In this document: positions 34,511 through 44,932 of the stretch, in pieces
How the letters are laid out: every line of letters begins with the position of its first letter
Numbering within the stretch: the first letter of the stretch is position 1
Assembly: GCF_026914265.1 (NCBI RefSeq)
Contig: NC_069122.1
Location: 32,167,473 to 32,231,472 of the forward strand
Direction: 5' to 3'
From: Mya arenaria
Lineage: Eukaryota; Mollusca; Bivalvia; Myida; Myidae
DNA: 64,000 bases
Position numbers and translations under genes: made by a program
The notes under the pieces: model-generated
Databases searched by the model: none
What the model was told of the DNA's origin: nothing
The model's input: the letters and a program-made list of their open reading frames with translations, nothing else

Positions 34511-34979
34511 CATCTTTTTTAAAAGTTCAACATATTCGTATGACGAATCCAACGCCACGGTGGCAGTCATGCCTGCAACAAGACAACAAACAACAACAAA
34601 TTAGGAGGCAACAACAGCAGCAACAATCAATGCATGTATTCTTCCATATTGCTTCAGTTTCTCATACGTACATATTTGTCCAGCAGTTATATATTTTCAA
34701 GTTATGTTCAAGCGAGTTACATACAAACATTAAATGCAACAAGAACTAAAATTTCTTACTTGTCAATTTTGCATGTTTGTTTTCTCGAAATATGCAGTAA
34801 ATATATTCACAACAATAATTAAAACTGATGTTTTAATGTTTTAATCGTGACTGTGTAATAATTATAGGTAAAAGGTAATTTAATTATTTACGTAACTATC
34901 TGCATTTTTCTTGCTTGTAAACATGCGACGTTCCTCGCGTAGTGCAGTACTACGCATATATTTTCGTATAAATAAAGTA

Positions 34980-35154
34980 CTGTCGGAACTCGTTGGCTCG
35001 AACCCTTAGGGACCGGCGAAAATACCTCGAGCCTCGGAAAATTCGAGCCAAGCAGGAATGCTAACATTCAGTCTAAAGAAGTCGGTCCTTAACATCGAGT
35101 TCCAGCCAAAGAGGAATTCGAGCCAAGCGAGTCCGAGCCAACGGGGTAAGACTG
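34980..35154. mobile_element. pogo/Tigger-like MITE, short form, copy 1
   Basis: TA-flanked; ends CTGTCGGAACTCGTTGGCTC and GAGCCAACGGGGTAAGACTG (inverted). 175 bp, non-coding. Confidence 0.7.
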
Positions 35155-35156
35155 TA

Positions 35157-37960
35157 TAGATTAGTGTGCATAAAGTCACAGAGGCATGTTGCGTTGTTTT
35201 GACACGGCACGGCTCTATGGGACGACATTTGACTTCCATTTCACCTGTATCGTGATAGATATAAGGTTTCTCTTAGGCAAACGTGTTGAATTGATGATGC
35301 AATAACGGGATAATGCATTTTCGGTGCAATTAGCGGGTAGTTGGTTCGTTGAGTAACATGTTTGAAATTTGTTCTCGGTAAAACTGTACATTTTCTTAAA
35401 GATTGGCACTAACTCTACAAGGAAAGTCCAAAAATGTGGAGTTTAGTTAAGATTTGACAAAGTTATGGCCTCTTGAACAGGGTCATGTCGGCAAATATAT
35501 GGAAATTCAGGGTTATGTTGTCACCCTTTACAAAGATAATTAAAAAAAAAATCAAAAACATTTTTTTTGCCAGTTATCACAAGTTACAGTTATCACATCA
35601 TATTCTTACTAAAAACGTTTTAAAAAACGGGCGGGGGCGTGGTGTGTCAAACTGTGCATTAAGTAACTTCTTCGTGAATTAGTAACCTAAAGAAGCGGAG
35701 CCTAGTGATGCGACTGTGATTTCTTATTTACGTAGAACTTACTCAATAAATTCTTACCAACTTAATAAGCCCATCCCAAAATGCATCAGCTTTAAATTTT
35801 GCCAATGTGCCTGCCAGAAAGACCTATCAATATTTGCGTGTCCCTTCCCCCTCCTCCCCGTTGACACTGAAACTGCGCCTTTGCGTATGTAAACGGTAGG
35901 CGTGGCTACATGCGCAGTTATAGTATTTAACTTAATCATGAAGAGTCGTCTTCAGTAATTTGGAGCGATTCTTCACAAATAAGAAACTAAACATTTTTAA
36001 AAAAGCTAGCATCTCTGATTGGCTGAAAATAAAGGGCAAACACTAATAACCTTTATTGCAAATGCTTAACATGATCTTTATAGGTATTACTCTGTGGCCG
36101 CTTCAATAAACATCTAAGTCTTGACTTAAAGATGAAAGGGACATCCGGCTGTTTTGATTTGCCTTTACGAGAGAAAAAACACTTTGAGTTTACCCCTTGG
36201 ATTAGCCGAACTCCGGACGCGTCAATCCGAAACCCAACTCTTGGAATATAGGTTACTAGTTCACTTTTTGTTTTCTTTCTTCGAAATGCACGATGAAGCA
36301 AGTCACACTTCATACATAGCTTATTTTATTTACGTAACATTGATTTCATAAACCAACTGTGCCAAAACTTATCTTTACATTAATGTATGTCATGTAAAAT
36401 GTGTTATTGTTGTTTCGTACAGCAAGGAAGTCCAACACAACCAAGAGTACACACTCTTGTTAACCACGTGTGCTTTTTATTATTTTTATTATTATTAAAG
36501 GTATTATCGCGCCTAGTTGACTTAAAATCTCTATATAGCTTTTGTGGACCCCCCCCCCCCTCAAAAAAACAAACCAAAAAAACACAACAATAGACACAAA
36601 AACAACAACATCATCAATAACAACAACAACAACAAATGTCGTCACAATGACAGAACACATGGAACCTCTAGTTCGTGCTTAGTTAGTAGGGAAATTATAT
36701 GCATTTGGTGTTGTCTAAAATCCTCTATTTTTAAAAACAAAATGTTTGCATGGAGTGTAAATTTATCAGGTATCATCCAATCAGGCAAATAGTGGCAAGA
36801 ACGTTAGACATTGCCAGGAAAGTGAAGCCGTACTCCTATTTCTGACAAAGGACTATCAATTCTGCTAATTACTTAATTACGGAACAAAACAACCACTAAG
36901 CACTCTTAATAGGCAGTCATGAAAAGTAAAACAATACCTTGTGGTACATAATTATACTTTCTGCAATTTGTAATATTTAACTATGATACCAAATATCAAC
37001 ACTGTAATTAGATTAGCTGTAGAGCGCATGTCGATGCCACGACTTTCCTAGTACATAGAAAGTCTATAATCCATACAGTATCTGCGTTAAAATATCTATA
37101 CTCAGTACATTACCACTGCAAAATTAAACGATAAATTCTCAGATATTAATTAGAAGTTTTAATATTCTTTTGTAACAGAGAAACTAAATGTTAAAGAAAC
37201 TACTACATTTAGATCATTGTTTTTTGACGTTACAAGTCAAATTATTAAAATAGTTTTGTTAAAACCCTTCCTTTGCCCGAGGGCTATCTACTTACCTGCA
37301 GTTTACAAATGTTTTAAAGCCAAGCACCACAGTTCTGTTAATGTCTGTAGACCTGGACATGTCCATACTCGTTTACTGATACTTTATTGTGACAAATGTA
37401 GGTTATTTGTAACAAAACAGGTAAAATCTTTACCGTTCCTATACAAATACCATTGTTTACGTCTCATTTGGGCTACTATATAATATATACGAAGTACGGT
37501 GATCCTCCGTGGTTAAACAACCAATAGGTCTCTTCACAAAGAGCTAGGGTATCGCACGCGTAGATCTTGTATCTCTCTCTGTTTCTTCAAGTATTCCAAC
37601 GTCTGGATTTGACTGCAAATTGCTTAAACTTTTATCTCATGTCACTTATGTCATTTAAGCACAATTTTAGTCGTGATGGCGTCACGGCGTGGTTAAGGCA
37701 TAATACCAATCTAACTTGTTTATTGAATAACACTCCTCACACTGATATATTTTCGTACACATGCTTAAAAATCTGATAAGTTGAACCTGTTTAATACATT
37801 GTGAAGCGTGTACACATTTGCAAGAATGGTATTAATTAAATATGAGTAGTAGTTAAATATGATAAGGTTAAACGATGATACTGATGGTGGTGTGAGTAGG
37901 TTGATAGATATATAATCGACATCTGTTTCAACAAAGCTTAAGTGATTGAAATTTCAAACC
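35157..37960. other. Intergenic, nothing recognised
   Basis: Short open frames on both strands without family features. A poly-C tract (36550-36560) is followed by A/C-rich simple sequence to about 36640. Confidence 0.4.
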
Positions 37961-37963
37961 TGG

Positions 37964-38024
37964 ATTAAGTGGCCACCTGTCTAAGGCAGCCACTTTGACC
38001 TTTTCCCAAAGGTGGCCGCTTAAT
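37964..38024. repeat. Short inverted-repeat element
   Basis: ATTAAGTGGCCACCT (37964-37978) and AGGTGGCCGCTTAAT (38010-38024), one mismatch in a 15-bp stem around a 31-bp loop. Resembles ends of TA-type MITEs. Confidence 0.45.
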
Positions 38025-38029
38025 GCAGT

Positions 38030-39558
38030 GTTTACAGTAATATGCAAATAGAAACTAAAGCAAAAGCTGTACTATGTTTAAATAATCCAGTACAATGTAA
38101 AATTAGCAAGTGTTCACAAATAATTATTAGAAAAACAGAACAACCAATTGGTTACTTTAACATTGTGGATGTATTGACCAGTTAAAGCAACATTGGTAAC
38201 ATTACGTGATAATAAACCAATCACAACTCCACAGCCGTAATTAATTTTCAATCGCGTTTTAAACGCTAAAGAGAAGTGTGGTATTCAAAGACGATATTGG
38301 AGCAAATATCAACATTTGCTGAAGGGTTCCAGCTTTTGGTATTTTTGTTTAACACTCCTTATGATTTGCCACACTTTATTTTCGTTATTAATAAAGTGCA
38401 TTTTACGAACCATGAGCGAGTCACTTTAAAGTCTGGAAGCAAAAATACTATACTTAAACTATCCCATCAAAACATTTCTTAAACATATACCATCTCTTAA
38501 GGATGTTAATTAGGACAGGTTATAAAGTCACCATTATAATGTGTCTTTATCCATTTACTCTCGACGATTCATGCATTTATATTTTAATTATAAACAATCA
38601 ACATATGTTATGTACCATGAAATATGTTGAATTCCTATATATATTCAAACAGCTTAAACGAGAGGAAAAATGCGATAAATCCTTAAATATTTTTTTTTAA
38701 ATACTTTCAATATGCCTTTCCTCCCTAATGTGCAAATCAAGTTGAATTACAAAACAAGTGTAGTTTGCCATTAAAAGAGCAAAACATGGATTTGTGCCAA
38801 ACTCAGAAAGATAAAGTCACTTAATTTTTAATAGTGTAACTTTTTTAATTTAAAAGATAATCATCTAAAATTTTCACAACTGACTCGTCATATATGTTTT
38901 AATCAGAAACTGCAATAACCACAAAATCAAGAAATTGTAACAGAATGAACAAATCCTCATCCCGATCCAAATACATGTATATACATAATTATATATTATG
39001 TTAATGAAATTGATGGTCTGACTATGCACTTTGTTGCTACACGTCAATAAAAGTTCTGTTCTGTAGATTTATATCAAAGGGAAATAATTATTATGCTTTA
39101 TTTAATACACTTAAGTGCTTTAAAATAGTGAGTTTATCGAAATACATAATTTCACTGTTTCTTTCTTTATTTCTTAAAATATGAACTTAAAAGCACATAT
39201 AACAAGGACTAAAATGCAATGACTTCATTTCCGGTAAGACGTCATTTGGCTAAAATTCTACGCATATACATATTTTGGCTAACTTTGACCTAAGAGTTAT
39301 CCAGTTTTATACAAATGGCGGCTGTCTACTTGCTATTATGTGTTTTGAACTTATTATAGTATCAAAATAAATATCGGCTGGTTTAACCATTGTGTTTTGA
39401 TAAATTGTGGCCAGGACTACGTTAAAAACGAGAGAAAAAGTGTGGCATGTGATGTTTTTAGCAATTATTCTTTCGAGGGCGTTTTACACATATATTTAGT
39501 TTAAGTTCAAACATATTTTATTCAACATATATATTAAGAAGTGCAAAACTGTGTCATA
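38030..39558. other. Intergenic, nothing recognised
   Basis: AT-rich. I looked on minus for a last SLC28 exon and found none. Confidence 0.4.
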
Positions 39559-39732
39559 CAGTGGAACCCCGTTAGCTCGAACTCCCAGGGACCAGCGAAA
39601 ATACATCGAGCCTCGGAAAATTTGAACCAAGCGGGAAAGCGTACATTAAGTTTTAATAAATCGGTCCTTTACATACATTTCGAGGCAAGAACTATTCGGG
39701 CCTAGCGATTTCGAGCCAACGGGGTTCGACTG
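39559..39732. mobile_element. pogo/Tigger-like MITE, short form, copy 2
   Basis: TA-flanked; ends CAGTGGAACCCCGTTAGCTC and GAGCCAACGGGGTTCGACTG (inverted). Same internal order as 34980-35154. Confidence 0.75.
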
Positions 39733-39944
39733 TATTTCTTTATATATGATATGTTCAGGCGGATTATAAAACGAAAGCAGAACCATCATTTTTTATCTCC
39801 AGTATATATATCCTCTCGCATATTTCTAATGTTGCACATTGAAAGTTGTTTAATCGATCGTTTTAAAGAACAAAGAAATGTTGGATTCGTGGTTTTTTTT
39901 CCACCTTGTAATTGAGTACTACACGATAACATATCCGCTAGCAG

Positions 39945-40200
39945 ATTTAGACAGGGGCGCATCCGGCGCGCGCCCCCATTAAAATGGTTTTGTTTTTATG
40001 TCAATATCCGTGAAACAATATGAAAAGAATGCACGTGAATGGCCTTGAATGAACTGTTTCCTACAATACTAGCTTAATTTATTATAGCGGATACTCATTA
40101 AACCCTTTATTTTTTCGTATTTTTGGAAAAGGAGCGTATTTCTTGTTTGCGCTCCAAAACCGCGCCCCCTCTAACGCAAAATCCTAAATCCGTCCCTGAT
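39945..40200. mobile_element. GC-tract interspersed repeat
   Basis: Starts AGATTTAGACAGGGGCGC and ends GCGCCCCCTCTAACGCAAAA then TCCTAAATCCGTCCCTG, a loose inverted pair. A truncated relative seems to start at 56412 (CTAGCGGATCCAGAAAGAGG, poly-C). Confidence 0.35.
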
Positions 40201-40236
40201 ATTTGACATAACAAAGAATAAAACTGCTACACGTAC

Positions 40237-40408
40237 CAGCTATACAGGCGGTGAGGAAGCATGCTACATTGCCACAGATCATTGCCCGGACAACCATTTT
40301 TGTCAGATCACTCCGTCGACTTGGCGCCAAGCTCCCTAAACCCCACAAAGTGAAGCCAAAGTTGGCGAAACCGCACAGGGCGTACGTGGATATGATCTCG
40401 GATTTCTC
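40237..40408 (-). CDS. SLC28: SLC28 exon with 'TYALCGFAN' signature
   Basis: 172 nt, acceptor GTATTTTAG, donor GTACGT. Reads EKSEIISTYALCGFANFGFT then LWGLGSLAPSRRSDLTKMVV and RAMICGNVACFLTACIAG. Starts phase 0, ends phase 1. Confidence 0.9.
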
Positions 40409-43400
40409 CTAAAATACACCAAGACAGTATTGATCATGTACTAGGGCACATATTCACAGTTTATTTCCCACTTTTTGAAAAATAGAGTTGTTTTGGCCAA
40501 AAGGGAAAAATACTTACATGATTCATTTAATGTTAAACTTGTTTTCAAACCTTTTATTCAACAAACCTATCGACCTATTTATAAATGGTCTTATATTGCT
40601 GCATTTGCTAAATAAATTAGAGATTAATGCTCCTTCAGAAAGGGGGAGGGGTACCTGGGTAAGGGGAATATATATTTTTCCCACCTCAGATAATTAGATC
40701 CAATAATTTAACCATGCTAGAAATTCTTATCTTGCCCACGGGCGAAGATAAAATGCCCGTATGGAACCCCTTTTTAATTGTCGCCACATTGTAATTACCT
40801 CCCTTTTTGAAAACAGTCGTCTGTAGCACCATAGAAGCCTTGTCTTGTGGCAATAATTAGAATGCTTATTAACTTCTTCTCGCTTCAAATGTCACCATAA
40901 AAAAAATTCACGCATAAATCAAGAAATAATTCTCCACTCTCCTCCGAACTATTTGAAGACCGATTTGACAAGTAACATAACCTGAATCACTGCGAGCATA
41001 TCCATGACAACCACTAATTATCAAATATCCATACGCATTAATGTTCACTACGCACAAAAAAGTTCCAGCAAAAAATACATTTTTACACAATTTTGTTTAA
41101 CTGAGGTAGGAGAAAAAGCATCTACCATAGCCGCTCGTGTAAGATAGGTTCACCCCAACCCTCGCGCAGGGTGTTTTGCGGTAACTCGGTAAACCTCGTT
41201 TCCGCAAAACACCCTTCGCTCGAGTCGGGATGAACCTATCTTACACTCTCGGCCATAAAAGATACTTCTAATCCTCTTTTCTGGAGGTGAATGTGGCCGA
41301 ATATTTACTAACGTCTTAAGTCTAAGTTTAAAACGTACACAAATATCTGAATATATTAATATGATCTATAACAGATGTATAAATAATTGTAGAACCATTT
41401 AATTGTTCCATATACAGACAAAAACATAAGTGTTCTTCTAATAGCAAATGTTACATAAAGTTAACAATTGCACTTTTGAATTTGATTCTTAAACACAGAC
41501 CCAAGACTTAACTGGAAATGGGTCATTGTATAACTAAACTCTCCAGCAATTTTTTACAAATTTTGTCTTTTGAGGACAACATTGCAACATTTACCTAGAT
41601 AAAACCTCCTTTTATAGACGTGTCGAGTATATGTTAAGGACTACATTGCCACACTTACCGAGATAAAACCTCCTTTTCAGACGTGTCGAGTATATGTTAA
41701 GGACTACATTGCCACACTTACCGAGATAAAACCTCCTTTTCAGACGTGTCGAGTATATGTTAAGGACTACATTGCCACACTTACCTAGATAAAACCTCCT
41801 TTTATAGACGTGTCGAGTATATGTTAAGGACTACATTGCCACACTTACCGAGATAAAACCTCCTTTTCAGACGTGTCGAGTATATGTTAAGGACTACATT
41901 GCCACACTTACCGATATAAAACCTCCTTCACAGATGTGCCCGATAATGTTAAGGACTACATTGCCACACTTACCGAGATAATTATTCCTTGTTAGTCTTC
42001 TCCAGTAATGTTAAGGACTCCAAAGCCACTTTTAGCAAGATAAATCCTCCTAACACGTGCCCAGTAATTTAAACGACTACATAGACACTCTAACTGAGAT
42101 CAATCCTCCTTCTTAGACGTGCTCAGTAATGTTAAGGACTACAAAGCCACTCTTAGCGAGATAAATCCTCCTAAGACGTGCTCAGTAATGTTAAGGACTA
42201 CAAAGCCACTCTTAGCGAGATAAATCCTCCTAAGACGTGCTCAGTAATGTTAAGGACTACAAAGCCACTCTTAGCGAGATAAATCCTCCTAAGACGTGCT
42301 CAGTAATGTTAAGGACTACAAAGCCACTCTTAGCGAGATAAATCCTCCTAAGACGTGCCTAGTAATTTCAAAGACTACATAGCCAGTCTTAGCGAGATGA
42401 ATCCTCCTAAGACGTAACTAGTAATGTTAAGGACTTCATAACCACTCTTGCCGAGATAAATCCTCCTGCTAAGACTTCTCTAGTTATGTTAAGAACTACA
42501 AAGCCATTCTCACCGAGATGAATCCTCCTTCTAAGACTTTCCCAGTAGTGTTAAGGCATAAAAAGCGTTCTTACCGAGATAAATCCTCCCGCTAAATTCT
42601 CCAGTAATGTTAAGGACTACATTGCCCTTGTCCCAGAACCAGTCCGTTGTGTTGTGGAAGGTCGTGTAGTTACTCAAGGCTTGTCTGTTTTCTATCAAAA
42701 CCTTCAGGTTACCGTAAGCTATAAACTCGTAGGTGAACGTTTTTACGCCTGAAATGTAAATAAAAACATTGGCTTATGTATATAAACTGCTCTTAGTAAA
42801 TGTTGTTGTTTTTTAGAAAATATTTTATTTAAGTTGAGAAAACAGAAATTTCCGTTGACAGAAAACAGTAGAAACTAAATTATTGTATTTTTTCGTAACT
42901 GACGAGAATGCAGTTAGAAAATACATTTGCCGTAAAAGGAAAGACTGACATGTGATGTATAAACTAAAAGCTACACTCTCATAGATTGACTGACACTTTT
43001 TTTGTTTTGGAATGAGCCAATTTTTGCGTTAATGTCTGTTAATCAGTGACATTAGACTGTTGACCAAAGAGCAGATCGCAGTTTTTATATTTACGTTTGA
43101 ATATTAATGTTTTATGGTTAAAAGCATTACTAACACTTGAAACATGAAACTTTTGGCCGTTTACCACTCAATTTGGTTTGTTCTATTGTGTTTTATCTTA
43201 TATGATTGAATTGAAAGCAATGATGCCAAAATTCAGCTGATTCTGAGACATTTTGTTGAAAAAACAACCCTGTCCATTTGTGATAGCGCAGCTTTAAATA
43301 CAACCTTTAGTCTATTTTTTTGCTAAAGTTTAACATTCAAGGTTTTCCTCACCTATTAATTCCGCCACTTTCCGACAGTCTCCGGTTTCAACGCCCATGA

Positions 43401-43437
43401 AAAAGGAGACGGGAAACAACACGTACGATGTTATAAG
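40237..43437 (-). CDS. SLC28: Concentrative nucleoside transporter, partial gene (three exons)
   Basis: Sodium- or proton-coupled uptake of nucleosides across the plasma membrane; SLC28/CNT family. Exons 5' to 3' on minus: 43353-43437, 42575-42748, 40237-40408. The protein pieces LITSYVLFPVSFFMGVETGD, VKTFTYEFIAYGNLKVLIEN and EKSEIISTYALCGFANFGFT match the conserved CNT core: the 'NEFVAY' segment (here TYEFIAY, with the usual Asn replaced by Tyr) and the signature 'RSEIIATYALCGFAN'. Only about 140 of ~600-700 residues are present. The exons before LITSY and after ACIAG were not found, so the rest lies outside, is missed, or is lost. Exon 2 to exon 3 does not keep frame with the nearest donor (see the minisatellite entry), so this copy may be a pseudogene. 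Confidence 0.85.
40668..41258. mobile_element. Repeat family copy 2 (compare 24312-25743)
   Basis: Left end TTTTTCCCACCTCAGATAAT, right marker CTGAGGTAGGAGAAAAAGCA (41101-41120), then the palindromic unit CCGCTCGTGTAAGATAGGTT ... AACCTATCTTACACTCTCGG (41129-41254). Lies in the SLC28 intron between exons 2 and 3. Confidence 0.65.
41568..42625 (-). repeat. Minisatellite derived from an SLC28 exon/intron junction
   Basis: About 17 units. Anchor 'AATGTTAAGGAC' on + recurs every 63 bp between 41631 and 41945 and mainly every 59 bp (some 62-63) between 42008 and 42607. On minus a unit reads ...AATGTAGTCCTTAACAT...GGAGGATTTATCTCG GTAAG..., that is, the end of the SLC28 exon with its 5' splice site. 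Units far from the exon keep a strong donor (CTCG|GTAAGTG, 41640-41990). Most units near it read CTCG|CTAAGAG and have lost the GT. Confidence 0.85.
42575..42748 (-). CDS. SLC28: SLC28 exon with 'EFIAY' core; 3' end inside minisatellite
   Basis: Acceptor TTTACATTTCAG. Reads VKTFTYEFIAYGNLKVLIEN, RQALSNYTTFHNTTDWFWDK, GNVVLNITGEFSG. The last ~50 nt are the first unit of the tandem array. Using its GTAAGA donor (before 42574) leaves phase 1, but the next exon needs phase 0. The second array unit reads LNTTGKVLEGGFIS in the right phase, which is what the family would predict, so the nearest unit seems to have lost 2 nt. Confidence 0.75.
42964..43297. mobile_element. TTAA-flanked MITE, copy 2
   Basis: Left end AAAGCTACACTCTCATAGAT, right end ATAGCGCAGCT before TTAA (43294-43297). 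Diverged member of the 34140-34510 family, in an SLC28 intron. Confidence 0.7.
43353..43437 (-). CDS. SLC28: SLC28 exon, TM segment and 'GV..GDC' loop
   Basis: 85 nt, acceptor AAGCTTTTCAG-like (TTTTCAG), donor GTGAGG. LITSYVLFPVSFFMGVETGD then CRKVAELIG, ending phase 1 and joining 42748 in frame (G|GC GTA). Confidence 0.85.
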
Positions 43438-43833
43438 CTGAAAACTAGTTTGGGTTTTATATTGCTTCACAAACTGTGTATTCGTTGTGAAAGAAAACTA
43501 AAAACCAGTTTTATCGTTTGTTATACGAAACTTTCGAAACCTCCTCCAAAGGCGGTTTCGTCAGTTCGTTCTATCCGAAAACTAGCCAATTTTTAAAAAG
43601 CAAAATGTCAGACAGTCATCCAAACGTGTGTTGAAATACTATTTAGTTAAGAGAGTCAAACGACCATCTGCGGTATCATTGTTTTGATTTTTTTTGGAAA
43701 AATGGCTATTTGCTGAAGCTTCATAGTTTTGTTGAAGCCAGTGTACACTAAATCATGCATTTGTGGCAATAATACACTTCACTGGCAATCAATTTAAACT
43801 TAGCAATACAAAATGCATGTTCAAACACTACAA

Positions 43834-44292
43834 GTGTGTGTATACCACGTGATAATTTACGTCATAAATGCTACGTCGGAAGGCAATATTTTGCTTCGAA
43901 TGAAGACTTAAAACAAGAATAACATGAAACATAGCGCAGTCTACGCCTCTTAAGGAGGTCCGCCTTCGTTATTTTACCAGAGTTTGATTGGGAGTTTAGT
44001 TTCTTCAAACACTTCGACAAACCTTTTCACAATACGGCCGTCTGACGGAGCAATGTCAAAACATTATTTTGGAAACAGGTTTGTCGAAGTGTTTGATTAA
44101 ACTATTTACCTTATCAAACTTCGGTAATAAAACAAAGGCGGGGCTCTGTAAGCGGCATGGACTGCCCTTAATTTTATTTGAAATGGTGTAGTAAAAGAAA
44201 AGTTATCTATGATTTAAGTCTTAATTTTAAGCAAATTATTGCCTTCCGACGTAGGATATATGACGTCATTTATCACGTGGTATACACACACT
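43834..44292. mobile_element. Foldback MITE with ~200-bp arms
   Basis: Arms match almost end to end: AGTGTGTGTATACCACGTGA / TCACGTGGTATACACACACT outermost, then ACGTCGGAAGGCAATA, then AAACACTTCGACAAACC / GGTTTGTCGAAGTGTTT near the centre (about 44009 and 44080). Non-coding. Confidence 0.75.
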
Positions 44293-44299
44293 GTCAGAA

Positions 44300-44880
44300 A
44301 CTGATTATCTATTTTAAAAGAAAGCATAAATAAAACGGCTACGTTGAATCATTTAATGCCCTGTAACACACCTCAGATCTATGGTGGAACTTTTTTATTA
44401 AAAAAAAAAAAACAACAAAAAACAACAAAACAGCATTTATTTAATACGGGCTTGAAGACAAACGCAAAGCGAATGTGAACCAAAAAAGCTCGTCATACAT
44501 TGTTCATATAAAGCGCGTGCATGCCGGCAAGCAAATTGTACATGTTTAAGGCGGGGTTTGACCTCCGTTAACCAATGAAAATCAATACGGAAATACCCGA
44601 GGTACATGTACAATCCACCTTCGGCACTTCCATGAAAGGAGTGGAGAACACATAGTATGAATACACGTCTAAAGAGTACTTCTTTTGACCGGAAATTATA
44701 TTTAATAACTCTGCAATAATAATACAAAACGAACAGGGTTTGTCATAAGAATTGTGTTTTTTTTACCCCACATCTTAAAAAATACCGTTTAAACTGGATA
44801 TCTAAATAATTTGGTTAAATGTATTTGTGCGCATTTTACGACAGCTGATGTAAACAATGATTTGCATATAGGCACATTGC
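44300..44880. other. Unassigned stretch before the putative gene at 44933
   Basis: A 96-codon minus frame (44437-44727) shows no family feature. I treat it as chance. Confidence 0.35.
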
Positions 44881-44882
44881 AG

Positions 44883-44896
44883 GTGCACGTGACGTC
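44883..44896 (+). promoter_or_regulatory. E-box/CRE-like motif
   Basis: GTGCACGTGACGTC combines CACGTG and TGACGTC, 37 bp before the ATG at 44933. Candidate proximal promoter. Confidence 0.4.
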
Positions 44897-44932
44897 TTCC
44901 TTCAATGTGTACATTATATTGAAACTTTCATC

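Noticed and set aside
41568-42625. CRISPR-like array
   Set aside because: Adjacent units without unique spacers, eukaryotic context, and derived from an exon/intron junction.
44437-44727. 96-codon minus frame as a gene
   Set aside because: No family feature, no splice context, lies between repeats.
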